Shown here: piece after piece, positions 40,041 to 47,995 of the stretch
How positions within the stretch are numbered: the stretch's first letter is position 1
Layout of the letters: each line of letters starts with the position of its first letter
Assembly: GCF_021228295.1 (NCBI RefSeq)
Contig: NZ_JAJQPD010000002.1
Location: 372,001 to 436,000, forward strand
Origin: Agromyces humatus
GTDB taxonomy: Bacteria; Actinomycetota; Actinomycetes; Actinomycetales; Microbacteriaceae
Direction: 5' to 3'
DNA: 64,000 nucleotides
Notes under the pieces: generated by a model
What the model saw: only the letters and a program-made list of their open reading frames with translations
Databases searched by the model: none
Told to the model about the DNA's origin: nothing
Program-made: the position numbers and the translations under genes

Positions 40041-41443
40041 GACGGCGGCGGCGGCGCGGATGCCGCGACGGGGGTGTAGGGAATGTGCGCGCCGATCGTG
40101 GTCGGCCCCCCGACGGGGCTGTCGACCACGAACATGCCGCGAAGGCCCTGCACTCGATCGGCGAGCCCGGCGAGCCCATGCCCCGGCTCCGCGGTCGCGC
40201 CGCCACGACCGTTGTCGGTCACCCAGACGTCGAGCCAGTGCCCGGCGGCCCCCGCGTCGCGGGTCGAGGCCACGAGTCGGATGCCCCGCGCCTCGGCGTG
40301 CTTCGCGGCGTTCGTGAGCAGTTCGGCGACCACGAAGTAGGCATTGCGTTCGATCGAGGCCGGCACCGAGGCATCCGACGGCAGATCCACCTCTACGGTG
40401 ACCGGCACCGGGCTTCGCGTGGCGAGCGACTGCAGGCCGACCGCGAGGCCGCGGTCCTGCAGGATCGGCGGGGCGAACCCGCGCGACAGCGCGCGCAACT
40501 CGTCGAGCGTCTCGCGTGCCTGATCTCGGGCCTCTCCGAGCAGTTCGCGAGCATGCTCGGGATCGCGTTCGAGCTTGCGCTCGATCGTCGCGAGGTCCAT
40601 CTGCAGGCGCACGAGGCGCTGCTGCGGACCGTCGTGGATGTCGCGTTCGAGGCGGCGCAACGACGCGTCCTCAGCCTGCACGGCGGCACCGCGCGATGCC
40701 GAGAGTTGCGCGACCTCGCGCTCGAGCGCCTCTGAGCGCCACGCGCTGAGCGTTCCGCGCGCGATCACGTCGTGCAGCAGCGTGAGCCCGCGGAAGACGA
40801 ACGGAAGCGTCGCGAGGAAGATGATGCCGACGACGAACTCGAAGATCGTCTCGCCGAGCAGCGGGTCGATGTTCCAGGTGTTGCCGGGGAACAGGAAGTC
40901 GATCACGACGTCGTGCAGCCAGAAGTCGGTGTCGTTGCGCCCGTCGGGAATCGTGCGATACCAGATCCAAGCGGTCGTGCCGCCGAGCGCCACCGACGTC
41001 CACGCGACCGTGATGCTCCACGAGATCACGCTGACGATCGGGTTGATGATCATGCCGTGCAGCAGGTAGAGCCAGTAATGGCCGTCGATGAAGGGCGCCC
41101 ACATCGTGCGCCAGAAGCCCTGGTTGCGGTCGCTGCGCTCCCACACGGGTCTGGCGATCCCCGGTCGGCCCGCCCACTCCAGCCGAACCAGTTCGAGCGA
41201 GCCGAAGCCGCGCGCCACGTAGAGCGATGCGACGACGATGAAGATGCCGACGACGATCGCGATGAGGCCGAGACCCGTGAAGAACGCCGACGCCAGCACC
41301 ACGAGGGCGAGGATCGCGATCGGCATGGTGAGAATGAGGAAGGCGAACTCGCGCGGCACGGTCGCCCACAGCGACCAGTAGCCGCGGCGCTTCGCCGGGC
41401 GGCCGTCGGTGCGCGGCTGCGTGAGGGTCGTGTCAGTGCTCAT
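40031..41443 (-). CDS. sensor histidine kinase (HisKA_3 type)
   Basis: Encodes 470 residues. The N-terminal half has about four membrane helices and a cytoplasmic linker, resembling the putative sensor domain found in actinobacterial NarX-like kinases. The phospho-acceptor His270 is in RLERDIHDGPQQRLV, and the ATPase domain has VAELLTNAAKHA and DNGRGG. The start overlaps the end of the multicopper oxidase gene by 11 bases. The last codons (SIE-stop) and the TAG lie inside a palindromic repeat. It is the partner of the response regulator downstream. Confidence 0.9.
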   Translation of the reverse strand: MSTDTTLTQPRTDGRPAKRRGYWSLWATVPREFAFLILTMPIAILALVVLASAFFTGLGLIAIVVGIFIVVASLYVARGFGSLELVRLEWAGRPGIARPVWERSDRNQGFWRTMWAPFIDGHYWLYLLHGMIINPIVSVISWSITVAWTSVALGGTTAWIWYRTIPDGRNDTDFWLHDVVIDFLFPGNTWNIDPLLGETIFEFVVGIIFLATLPFVFRGLTLLHDVIARGTLSAWRSEALEREVAQLSASRGAAVQAEDASLRRLERDIHDGPQQRLVRLQMDLATIERKLERDPEHARELLGEARDQARETLDELRALSRGFAPPILQDRGLAVGLQSLATRSPVPVTVEVDLPSDASVPASIERNAYFVVAELLTNAAKHAEARGIRLVASTRDAGAAGHWLDVWVTDNGRGGATAEPGHGLAGLADRVQGLRGMFVVDSPVGGPTTIGAHIPYTPVAASAPPPPSIE

Positions 41444-42965
41444 CGTGGGTTCCTCCAGTCATCGTGGCAGACTGCCCGGGATCGACGACGGCGAACTGGC
41501 CCATCATGCCCTGATCTTCGTGCCACAGCAGGTGGCAGTGGTACATGTACGGGGTGTCGGTGTCGGCGTAGTCCTCGAAGCGCATCAGCAGTTCGTATTC
41601 GGTCTCGGGCTCGGTGAAGATCGTGTCCTTCCACCCCGCCAGTTCGGGTGGGGGCGCCTGCCCGTCGATCGTGGCGATGCGGAACTGGACGTCGTGCACG
41701 TGGAAGCTGTGCGGCACCTGCGTCGTGTTCGCGACGACCCACCGCTCGAGCGTGTCGACCGTGACCGTCTCATCGATGCGGCCCATGTCCATCGCCGCTC
41801 CGTTGATCTCGAAGCTGTCGCTCAGCTCGAACCGGCGGGTCGTCGCGACCGCGGATTCGTCGAAGTCGGCGATCGTGGTGAGCTGCGCGGGCACGACCGC
41901 AGCCGGGTCGAGCGTGTCGGCGGCACGCACTTCGAGCACGTCGAACGCGTCGCTGCCTCCGTTCGTCGCGGCGACCGGGCCGACGAGGCCGGCGATCTCG
42001 GGCGTCATCGTCGACTGCAACACGAGGCGTTCACCGGGCGTGACCCGCACGAGGACCTCGGCGCGCTCGCCGGGCGACAGCCGCACATGGTCGAGCGAAA
42101 CCGGGGCCTCGAGCAGTCCACCGTCGGTCGCGATCAGCTCGACCGGTCGACCGTCGCTCCAGGTGAACGCGTACGTTCGCGCCGTCGATGCGTTGAGCAC
42201 ACGCAGCCGCACGAGCTCGTCGGAAACCTCGACGTACGGCCCGCGGGTTCCGTTGACGATGAGTTCGTCGCCGAGGCCGCCGGCGTAGCCGCGCTGCTTG
42301 CTCTCCTGCTCGCCGTCGGCCGAGAACCCGGAGTCCTGCACGATGACCGGGATGTCATCGACGCCGTACTCCCCCGGCAACCCGAGCGAGCGCTCGTGCT
42401 CGTCGTGCAGGATGAACATGCCGGCGAGGCCGCGGGCGACGTGGTCTTCGGTCTCGCCATGCGGGTGCGGATGGTACCACAGGGTCGCCGCCTGCTGGTC
42501 GATGTCCCATTCGGGCGACCATGCGGCGCCCGAGTCGACCATCTGGTGCGGGCCGCCGTCCATCTCGGCGGGCAGGTGCATGCCGTGCCAGTGCACGGTC
42601 GTCGGCTCGTCGAGCGAGTTCGTCACGTCGACGCGCACCCGCTCGCCACGATCGGCGACGAGCGTCGGGCCGAGGTGGCCGCCGTTGAATCCCCAGGTGT
42701 CGCTCGCGACGCCCGGCTCGAACTCGGTGGTTCCCGCCTGCGCGTCGAGCGCGAACACTCGGGTGCCGTCGGCGTCGACCGTCGATTCGGCGAGCGGCGG
42801 GATCGCGAGCGGTGTGTCGAACTCGACGTCGCCGATCGTCGAGACGGGTCCCGGGGTGACGATGCCGCACCCGGCGAATGCGACGGCGACGAGCCCGCCG
42901 GCGGCGATGGCCGCGAGCGTCGTGGCGACCGTCGCGCGTGGTCTGCGTAGGGAGGTCTGAAGCAT
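41433..42965 (-). CDS. multicopper oxidase, lipoprotein-type
   Basis: Encodes 510 residues from the ATG at 42963-42965 with GGAG upstream. An N-terminal hydrophobic segment ends in FAGC, a likely lipobox, so the enzyme is expected outside the membrane, lipid-anchored. All four copper-binding motifs are visible: HWHGMH, HPHPHG, HSFHVHD and HCHLLWHEDQGMM (the last with an axial Met, for type 1 copper). The family oxidises metals or phenols with reduction of oxygen to water. No copper exporter is adjacent. It is the first gene of the oxidase-kinase-regulator group, with coding overlap into the kinase. Confidence 0.92.
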   Translation of the reverse strand: MLQTSLRRPRATVATTLAAIAAGGLVAVAFAGCGIVTPGPVSTIGDVEFDTPLAIPPLAESTVDADGTRVFALDAQAGTTEFEPGVASDTWGFNGGHLGPTLVADRGERVRVDVTNSLDEPTTVHWHGMHLPAEMDGGPHQMVDSGAAWSPEWDIDQQAATLWYHPHPHGETEDHVARGLAGMFILHDEHERSLGLPGEYGVDDIPVIVQDSGFSADGEQESKQRGYAGGLGDELIVNGTRGPYVEVSDELVRLRVLNASTARTYAFTWSDGRPVELIATDGGLLEAPVSLDHVRLSPGERAEVLVRVTPGERLVLQSTMTPEIAGLVGPVAATNGGSDAFDVLEVRAADTLDPAAVVPAQLTTIADFDESAVATTRRFELSDSFEINGAAMDMGRIDETVTVDTLERWVVANTTQVPHSFHVHDVQFRIATIDGQAPPPELAGWKDTIFTEPETEYELLMRFEDYADTDTPYMYHCHLLWHEDQGMMGQFAVVDPGQSATMTGGTHDEH

Positions 42966-43041
42966 GACTCCAGCCTCACGATTCGTGCGCACCCGCCCCA
43001 GCATGCGAGCGCCCGAAAGCCACCGGGGGTTATCCCCCGCC

Positions 43042-43142
43042 GCCGGTCGGATGGGTGCGCCAGCGCCGTATCGAAACCTGGTGACCGACCCTCGAGCTCG
43101 CGTCACCAGGTCTCGATATGCTCCTTCGTCGCTACCCGACCG
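43042..43142. repeat. palindromic interspersed repeat, copy B
   Basis: Two arms are joined by a perfect central CCTGGTGAC/GTCACCAGG. The right arm ends GTCGCTACCCGACCG, the complement of CGGTCGGGTAGCGAC. It spans the space between the multicopper oxidase and amidohydrolase genes. The amidohydrolase stop codon (TAG, 43132-43134) lies inside it. Confidence 0.75.
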
Positions 43143-44682
43143 ACGAGGAGTGGGTGAACCGGCCGGCGAGCAGCGTCGCCGCGACCGGCATGGTGCGAAG
43201 CGCGGCGGCCGATGTCGCGAGCGGGTCGAGTTCGACGACCGCCAGGTCGGCCGTGCCCCCGACGACCGGCAGGATGCCCCGACGGCCGGTCGACGCGGCG
43301 ACCGCGGCACGCGCCTCGATCGCCTGTTCGGGGTGCCACGGCTCACGGCCGTCGCGCGAGCGCCCGACCGCCGCCGAGATCGCGATCCACGGGTCGAGCG
43401 GGGCGACGGGTGCATCGGAGCCGAGCGCGAGCTCGACCCCTGCCGCGGTGAGTTCGGCGAGCATGAACGCGCGGTCAGTGCGTCCGGCCCAATAGCGTTC
43501 GGCGACGTCGCGATCGTCCATCGCGTGCTCGGGCTGCACGCTCGCGACGATGCCGAGGTCCGCGAAGCGGGCGACATCCGTTCGCCGCAGCAGCTGGGCG
43601 TGCTCGATCGACCCGCGCACGCTCGCGGCGCGCCCCCGCTGTCGGCGTGCGGCGAGCTGCTCGAACGCGTCGAGCACTCGCGCGTTCGCCTGGTCGCCGA
43701 TGGCGTGCACGGCCGGGGTGATGCCGGCGTCGGCCGCGCGGATCATGAGCGGCAGGAGCTCGTCGTACGGCACGGTCGCGAGGCCGTAAGGGTGATCATC
43801 GCCCTCGAGCCCCGGGTACGGGTCGAAGCACCACGCGGTGCGGGTGTTCAGGGAGCCGTCGGTGATGACCTTGTACCCGCCGACGGTGACGAGCCCGCCG
43901 GTCGACGGCACCTCGTCGCCGGTGTGTAGCCCTTCGGCGATCGCCCGCTCGAGGTGCTGGGTGTAGATGCCGAACGACACACGAAGTGCGTTGAAGCCCG
44001 ATGCCGCGCGACGCGCCCAGTCGTCGCGGTTCCAGCGCATCTCGTAGTCGGTGATTCCGACGACCCCGCGCGCCGCTGCACGCGCGGCGGCTTCGGCGAC
44101 CCAGTCGTCGAGCACGTCGTCGGCGACGTCGTCGATCTCTCGGACGAGTCGGAAGCAGTCGTCTTCGCGCAACACTCCGCTCGCGTCGGTTGCCTGCTCG
44201 ACACCATGGCGGCGCAGCGCAGCCGAGTTCAGCCAGCACGCGTGCAGGTCGGCCGAGACGAGCACGACCGGCACCGCACCCGACACTGCATCGAGCACCG
44301 CACGACTCGCCGGCTCGGGCCAGAGACTGTCGCGATAGCCGAACCCGATCACCTCGGTCGCACCGGCGGCGACGGATGCCGCGACCAGCGCCGCGGCATC
44401 GGCCGCGGATGCGGCACCGGCGAGATCGAGGCGTCGCGACGCCATCGCCCACTGCGAGAAGTGCACATGGCGATCGTGGAGCCCCGGAAGGACCCAGCGG
44501 CCATCGAGCTCGACGCGACGGACGACGGACGGCGCCGCAGCGGTGCCCGAGGGCGCGATCATTGCGACCACGCCCCCGTCGAGATGCAGGTCGAAGAGCC
44601 CCTGCTCGCCGGCGAGGCGGGCACCGACGAGCAGCATCGGCTCCGCGGCATCCGCACTGGGCCGCGAACCGGCCGCCGTCAT
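43132..44682 (-). CDS. amidohydrolase family protein (YtcJ type)
   Basis: Encodes 516 residues from the ATG at 44680-44682, which overlaps the PaiB stop by four bases. The metal-dependent hydrolase fold is shown by HDRHVHF (first metal histidines), HAIGDQANARVLDAF, SIEHAQLL and LGSDAPVAPLDPW. YtcJ-type proteins hydrolyse amide or formamide bonds in unknown substrates. Length is normal. Its stop codon is supplied by repeat copy B. Confidence 0.88.
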   Translation of the reverse strand: MTAAGSRPSADAAEPMLLVGARLAGEQGLFDLHLDGGVVAMIAPSGTAAAPSVVRRVELDGRWVLPGLHDRHVHFSQWAMASRRLDLAGAASAADAAALVAASVAAGATEVIGFGYRDSLWPEPASRAVLDAVSGAVPVVLVSADLHACWLNSAALRRHGVEQATDASGVLREDDCFRLVREIDDVADDVLDDWVAEAAARAAARGVVGITDYEMRWNRDDWARRAASGFNALRVSFGIYTQHLERAIAEGLHTGDEVPSTGGLVTVGGYKVITDGSLNTRTAWCFDPYPGLEGDDHPYGLATVPYDELLPLMIRAADAGITPAVHAIGDQANARVLDAFEQLAARRQRGRAASVRGSIEHAQLLRRTDVARFADLGIVASVQPEHAMDDRDVAERYWAGRTDRAFMLAELTAAGVELALGSDAPVAPLDPWIAISAAVGRSRDGREPWHPEQAIEARAAVAASTGRRGILPVVGGTADLAVVELDPLATSAAALRTMPVAATLLAGRFTHSSSVG

Positions 44683-45323
44683 CGGCGCGCCGCCCGCAGC
44701 GCCTCGTGCGTGCGACGCATCTCGGCGGCGAGCGGGGGGCTGGCGTACGGCCCCGCGCCCTCGAGCTCGGCGATGATGCGGTCGACGGTCTCGTCGGGCC
44801 GGTTCTGGCTCATCTTGTTCTTCGCGACGAATCGGGTGATCGGGATGCGCAGCCCGACTGTGCCTGTGGCGATGCGGTCGGCGTACTCGGAGTTCGCGAG
44901 GGTGCCGCGCATGCGGCGCGGCTCTGGCATCGCGTCTTCGAAGTGGTCGACGAGCGCTTCGAGCACGCGAAGGTTCTCGTCGGCGTCGAGCAGTTCGGGG
45001 GTGCCGTGCAGGTGTGCCGTGACGAAGTTCCACGTCGGAACGGCGGGGTTCGCGTCGTACCAGCCGGGCGAGACGTACCCGTGCGGCCCCTGCACGATGA
45101 CGAGCACCTCGTGTCGACCGAGTTCGTGCACGAGGTCGTCGGGCTTGCCGACGTGCGTGAGCAGCACGATGCCGTCGGCGTCTTCGTCGAGCAGCACGGG
45201 GTAGTGCGAGGCGACCAGCCCCGAGGCATCGGTCATACTCACGATCGTCGCCCACGGATGCTCGCGGACGAGGCGCTTCACACCCTCGTCACTCGCGAGG
45301 GTGAAGCTGGGGTTCTGTCGCAT
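44679..45323 (-). CDS. PaiB-like FMN-binding transcriptional regulator
   Basis: Encodes 214 residues. The start MRQNPSFTLASDEGVKRLV and segments SHYPVLLDED, HVGKPDDLVHEL, GPHGYVSPGWY and VPTWNFVTAHLHG are typical of the PaiB family, which has a split-barrel flavin-binding fold and in Bacillus represses sporulation and protease genes. A heme or flavin utilisation role has also been proposed for relatives. It is translationally coupled to the amidohydrolase downstream. The family is clear; the role here is not. Confidence 0.85.
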   Translation of the reverse strand: MRQNPSFTLASDEGVKRLVREHPWATIVSMTDASGLVASHYPVLLDEDADGIVLLTHVGKPDDLVHELGRHEVLVIVQGPHGYVSPGWYDANPAVPTWNFVTAHLHGTPELLDADENLRVLEALVDHFEDAMPEPRRMRGTLANSEYADRIATGTVGLRIPITRFVAKNKMSQNRPDETVDRIIAELEGAGPYASPPLAAEMRRTHEALRAARR

Positions 45324-45334
45324 ACGGTTCCTTC

Positions 45335-45377
45335 GGTCTCGATACGGGTCTTGATACGCTTCGCTACTCGACCGGCG
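45335..45377. repeat. palindromic interspersed repeat, copy C (single arm)
   Basis: A partial copy carries GGTCTCGATACG, a second TTGATACG and CTTCGCTACTCGACCGG, without the left arm. It lies between the PaiB-like gene start and the glycosylase stop. Confidence 0.7.
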
Positions 45378-45381
45378 GTGG

Positions 45382-46386
45382 TCAGGCCTGGCAGTAGGGG
45401 CACCAGTAGAGCTTGCGGCCGCCGAGTTCCTCGAGCACGATGTTCGTTCCGCACACGCGGCAGGGCAGGCCCTCGCGCTTGTACACCCAGTGGCGGTCGT
45501 CGCGATTGGCCATGGCGGCCCGGTACGCCTCGGGTTCGAGGTCGTCCATCGTCATCATCTGACCGGTCTCGACGCCGATCGAGAGCAGCCTCGCCCAGTC
45601 GTGCCAGAGGTGGCGCACATGCTCCTCGGGCACCTGTCGGCCCGGCGTGTGCGGGTTCTGCCTCGCCCTGAAGAGCAACTCGGCGCGGTAGACGTTGCCG
45701 ATGCCGGCGACGACGCTCTGGTCCATGAGCAGCAACGCGATCGCCGTGGGCTTCTTGCGGATCACCTGCGTGAACCGATCTTCAGCGGCGGGCCCCGCAT
45801 CGATGAGCGGGTCGGGACCGAGTTTGCCGACGACCGCCTCGACCTGTGCCGGGTCGAGCACCTCGCACGCGGTCGGGCCGCGCAGGTCGGCGACGATCGT
45901 GTCGGTGAGCAGCCGCACCCGCACCTGGCCGATCGGCTCGGGCGGGAACGTGTCGAGCGCGTTGCCCTCCTTCTCGGACTCCGACATGCGCAGCCGGGTG
46001 CGCCGGGGCGCCCCGATCGAGGTGAGCGAGTTCTCGCCCGCGGCGTCGAACACCACCGCGTCGGGGTTCGGCCCCTCGAGGAACGTGCCCTGCTGGTTCG
46101 TCTGCCCCATGCGGCCGTTCGCCGAAGCGATCGTGGCGTCCATCAGGATGTCGCCCGCGAAGTCCCACGCGCCGTACATGCCGAGGTGCACGCGCAGCCA
46201 CACGCCGCCCTCGAACCCGAGGAACATCTGCTTTCCCACGGCGCGGGCATCGGTCATCCGTCGCCCGTCGATCTCGGCAGCACCGACGGTGAACCGACCC
46301 TGCGGGCTCGACGCCTTGACGACGTGGCCGACGAAGTTGCGCTCGAACTGGCGGGTGATGCGGTGGACGGAGTGGCCCTCGGGCAT
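45382..46386 (-). CDS. Fpg/Nei family DNA glycosylase
   Basis: Encodes 334 residues. These enzymes excise oxidised bases and cut the abasic site. The catalytic Pro2 and Glu3 are in place in MPEGHSVHRI; MPEG-H is the Nei-type variant (Fpg has MPELPEVE). The helix-two-turn-helix with the conserved lysine/asparagine is GIGNVYRAELLFRARQNP. A C-terminal zinc finger with two CxxC pairs ends in WCPYCQA. It lies 8 bases after rpiB on the same strand. The gene could be nei1 or nei2 of actinobacteria. Confidence 0.9.
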   Translation of the reverse strand: MPEGHSVHRITRQFERNFVGHVVKASSPQGRFTVGAAEIDGRRMTDARAVGKQMFLGFEGGVWLRVHLGMYGAWDFAGDILMDATIASANGRMGQTNQQGTFLEGPNPDAVVFDAAGENSLTSIGAPRRTRLRMSESEKEGNALDTFPPEPIGQVRVRLLTDTIVADLRGPTACEVLDPAQVEAVVGKLGPDPLIDAGPAAEDRFTQVIRKKPTAIALLLMDQSVVAGIGNVYRAELLFRARQNPHTPGRQVPEEHVRHLWHDWARLLSIGVETGQMMTMDDLEPEAYRAAMANRDDRHWVYKREGLPCRVCGTNIVLEELGGRKLYWCPYCQA

Positions 46387-46394
46387 GGCGCCTC

Positions 46395-46892
46395 CTACGC
46401 GTCGAGGCGGTCGACGCCCTTGCCGGCGATATCGCCGGTGGTCTCGTACTCGAGGAGCTGCGCGATGCGCCGCACGTGGCGCTCGTCGCCCGAGAACGGC
46501 TCGGCGATGAACGCGTCGATGTAGCGGATTGCCTCTTCGACCGTGTGCTGGCGCGCACCGATCGAGATGACGTTGGCGTCGTTGTGCTCGCGCGCGAGGA
46601 TCGCCGTGTCCATGCTCCACACGAGCGCGGCGCGGATGCCCGTCACCTTGTTCGCGGCGATCTGCTCGCCGTTGCCCGACCCGCCGAACACCACGCCGAG
46701 CGTGCGCACGCCCGCAGCCTGGTCGCGTGCGACAGCCTGCGCCGCGTTGATGCAGAACGCCGGGTAGTCGTCGAGCGCGTCGTACCCGGTCGGCCCGTGG
46801 TCGACGACCTCGTGGCCGCCGTTGGTCAGGTGGTCGACGAGCGTGCGGCTGAACTCGAGGCCGGCGTGGTCGGTCGCGATGTGGATGCGCAT
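46395..46892 (-). CDS. rpiB: ribose-5-phosphate isomerase B
   Basis: Encodes 165 residues. RpiB interconverts ribose 5-phosphate and ribulose 5-phosphate. Signatures include HIATDHAGLEFSRTL, DYPAFC, FGGSGNGEQIAANKV and the ARQHTVEEA segment. The usual cysteine base of Gram-negative RpiB is replaced by GSGNGE, the actinobacterial glutamate type, where Glu acts as base. It is between DUF2332 and the glycosylase with gaps of less than 10 bases, so it is in one operon. Confidence 0.95.
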   Translation of the reverse strand: MRIHIATDHAGLEFSRTLVDHLTNGGHEVVDHGPTGYDALDDYPAFCINAAQAVARDQAAGVRTLGVVFGGSGNGEQIAANKVTGIRAALVWSMDTAILAREHNDANVISIGARQHTVEEAIRYIDAFIAEPFSGDERHVRRIAQLLEYETTGDIAGKGVDRLDA

Positions 46893-46901
46893 GGGCCAAG
46901 T

Positions 46902-47888
46902 CTAGGGATTCGGCACCCAGGTGAGCGCGCGCCCGTGGGGCTGCGCCCATGCGTGTTGCACGCCGTCGATCGCGAGCACGAGGTCTGTGCCGTCGTTGGC
47001 GACGTCGTCACGCACGCGGACGCTCGGAAGCACCGTGCGCGGCTCCACCGAGAGCCAGTGACCCGGCAGCGCCCCGACCGACTCGACGAAACGCCGGCGC
47101 CCTTCCTCGCCGAGATACATCAGCACGACCGTGTGGAAGACGACGAGCGTCGCGTCGACCGGCGCCTCGGCCGCGAGCGCGGCGAGTCGTGCGTTGAGGT
47201 CGCCAGCGACGATGCGCGGCGGCTGGGCGGCGGCGATGCCCGCGGCCGCGCGCAGGCGCTCGCGGCGGTCGTCGTGTTCGGGCCACACGAGCGCGTCGAG
47301 CCAGGCCAGGTCGTCGGGGCGGGTCACATCGAGCGGGTTGAGGTCGATGCCGGCGCGCCACACGACGTCGGGCATGCGATGGGGCACGGGCACCGGTCCC
47401 GCGATGGCGCAGTCGAGCACCACCTCACTCGGCCCGTCGGCCGGATCGAGCCGGGGATGTCCCGGGTAGCGGTAGCTGTACCGGTCGGGGTAGAGGCAGA
47501 GACCGGCGGATGTCCCGACCTCGAGCAGCGCGAGCGGCCCCTCGATCTCGGCGAGCGCGGGCACGTGCAGCGCGCACCGGGCGGCCTCGTTGGTCTGGGT
47601 GGCGTGCGTCTCGGCGGTGGCGCGGACCTCGACCCAATGGGCGTGCAACCAGTCGCGGAACACCGCGTAGGGACCGAGCGGCGCCCCCTGGAAGCGAGCG
47701 GCCGAGAAGACGAGATTCGGCTGCCGCTTCGCCGACGGCAGTTCGTCGACGAGCGCGATCGTGCCCGGGTCATCTGCCAGACCGAGCGCCCATGCCTCGT
47801 ACGTGGCGGACATGCCGCGCGCCTCGACCTCGGCGAACGAGCGGTACCGCTCGGCAGTGGGCGCGTTGGAATCGACGCTGGTGCGCAT
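46902..47888 (-). CDS. DUF2332 family protein
   Basis: Encodes 328 residues. DUF2332 proteins are conserved in actinobacteria and some proteobacteria, with unknown function. The pattern LLEVGTSAGLCLYPDRYSY resembles a methyltransferase-like nucleotide-binding loop (motif I-like), followed by AGDLNARLAALA and VVFHTVVLMYLGEE. Length is normal. It is the first gene of the DUF2332-rpiB-glycosylase operon and is divergent from pepN, with 107 bases between. Confidence 0.82.
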   Translation of the reverse strand: MRTSVDSNAPTAERYRSFAEVEARGMSATYEAWALGLADDPGTIALVDELPSAKRQPNLVFSAARFQGAPLGPYAVFRDWLHAHWVEVRATAETHATQTNEAARCALHVPALAEIEGPLALLEVGTSAGLCLYPDRYSYRYPGHPRLDPADGPSEVVLDCAIAGPVPVPHRMPDVVWRAGIDLNPLDVTRPDDLAWLDALVWPEHDDRRERLRAAAGIAAAQPPRIVAGDLNARLAALAAEAPVDATLVVFHTVVLMYLGEEGRRRFVESVGALPGHWLSVEPRTVLPSVRVRDDVANDGTDLVLAIDGVQHAWAQPHGRALTWVPNP

Positions 47889-47995
47889 GGTGTCACGCTA
47901 CTCTCGACGCCGGCTGCGGCGCACGGCGCGGCCGGGTCTAGGCTGAGTCACGTTGCCTGCGGCCACGAGCCGCGTCGATATGCGAAGGAGCGCAC

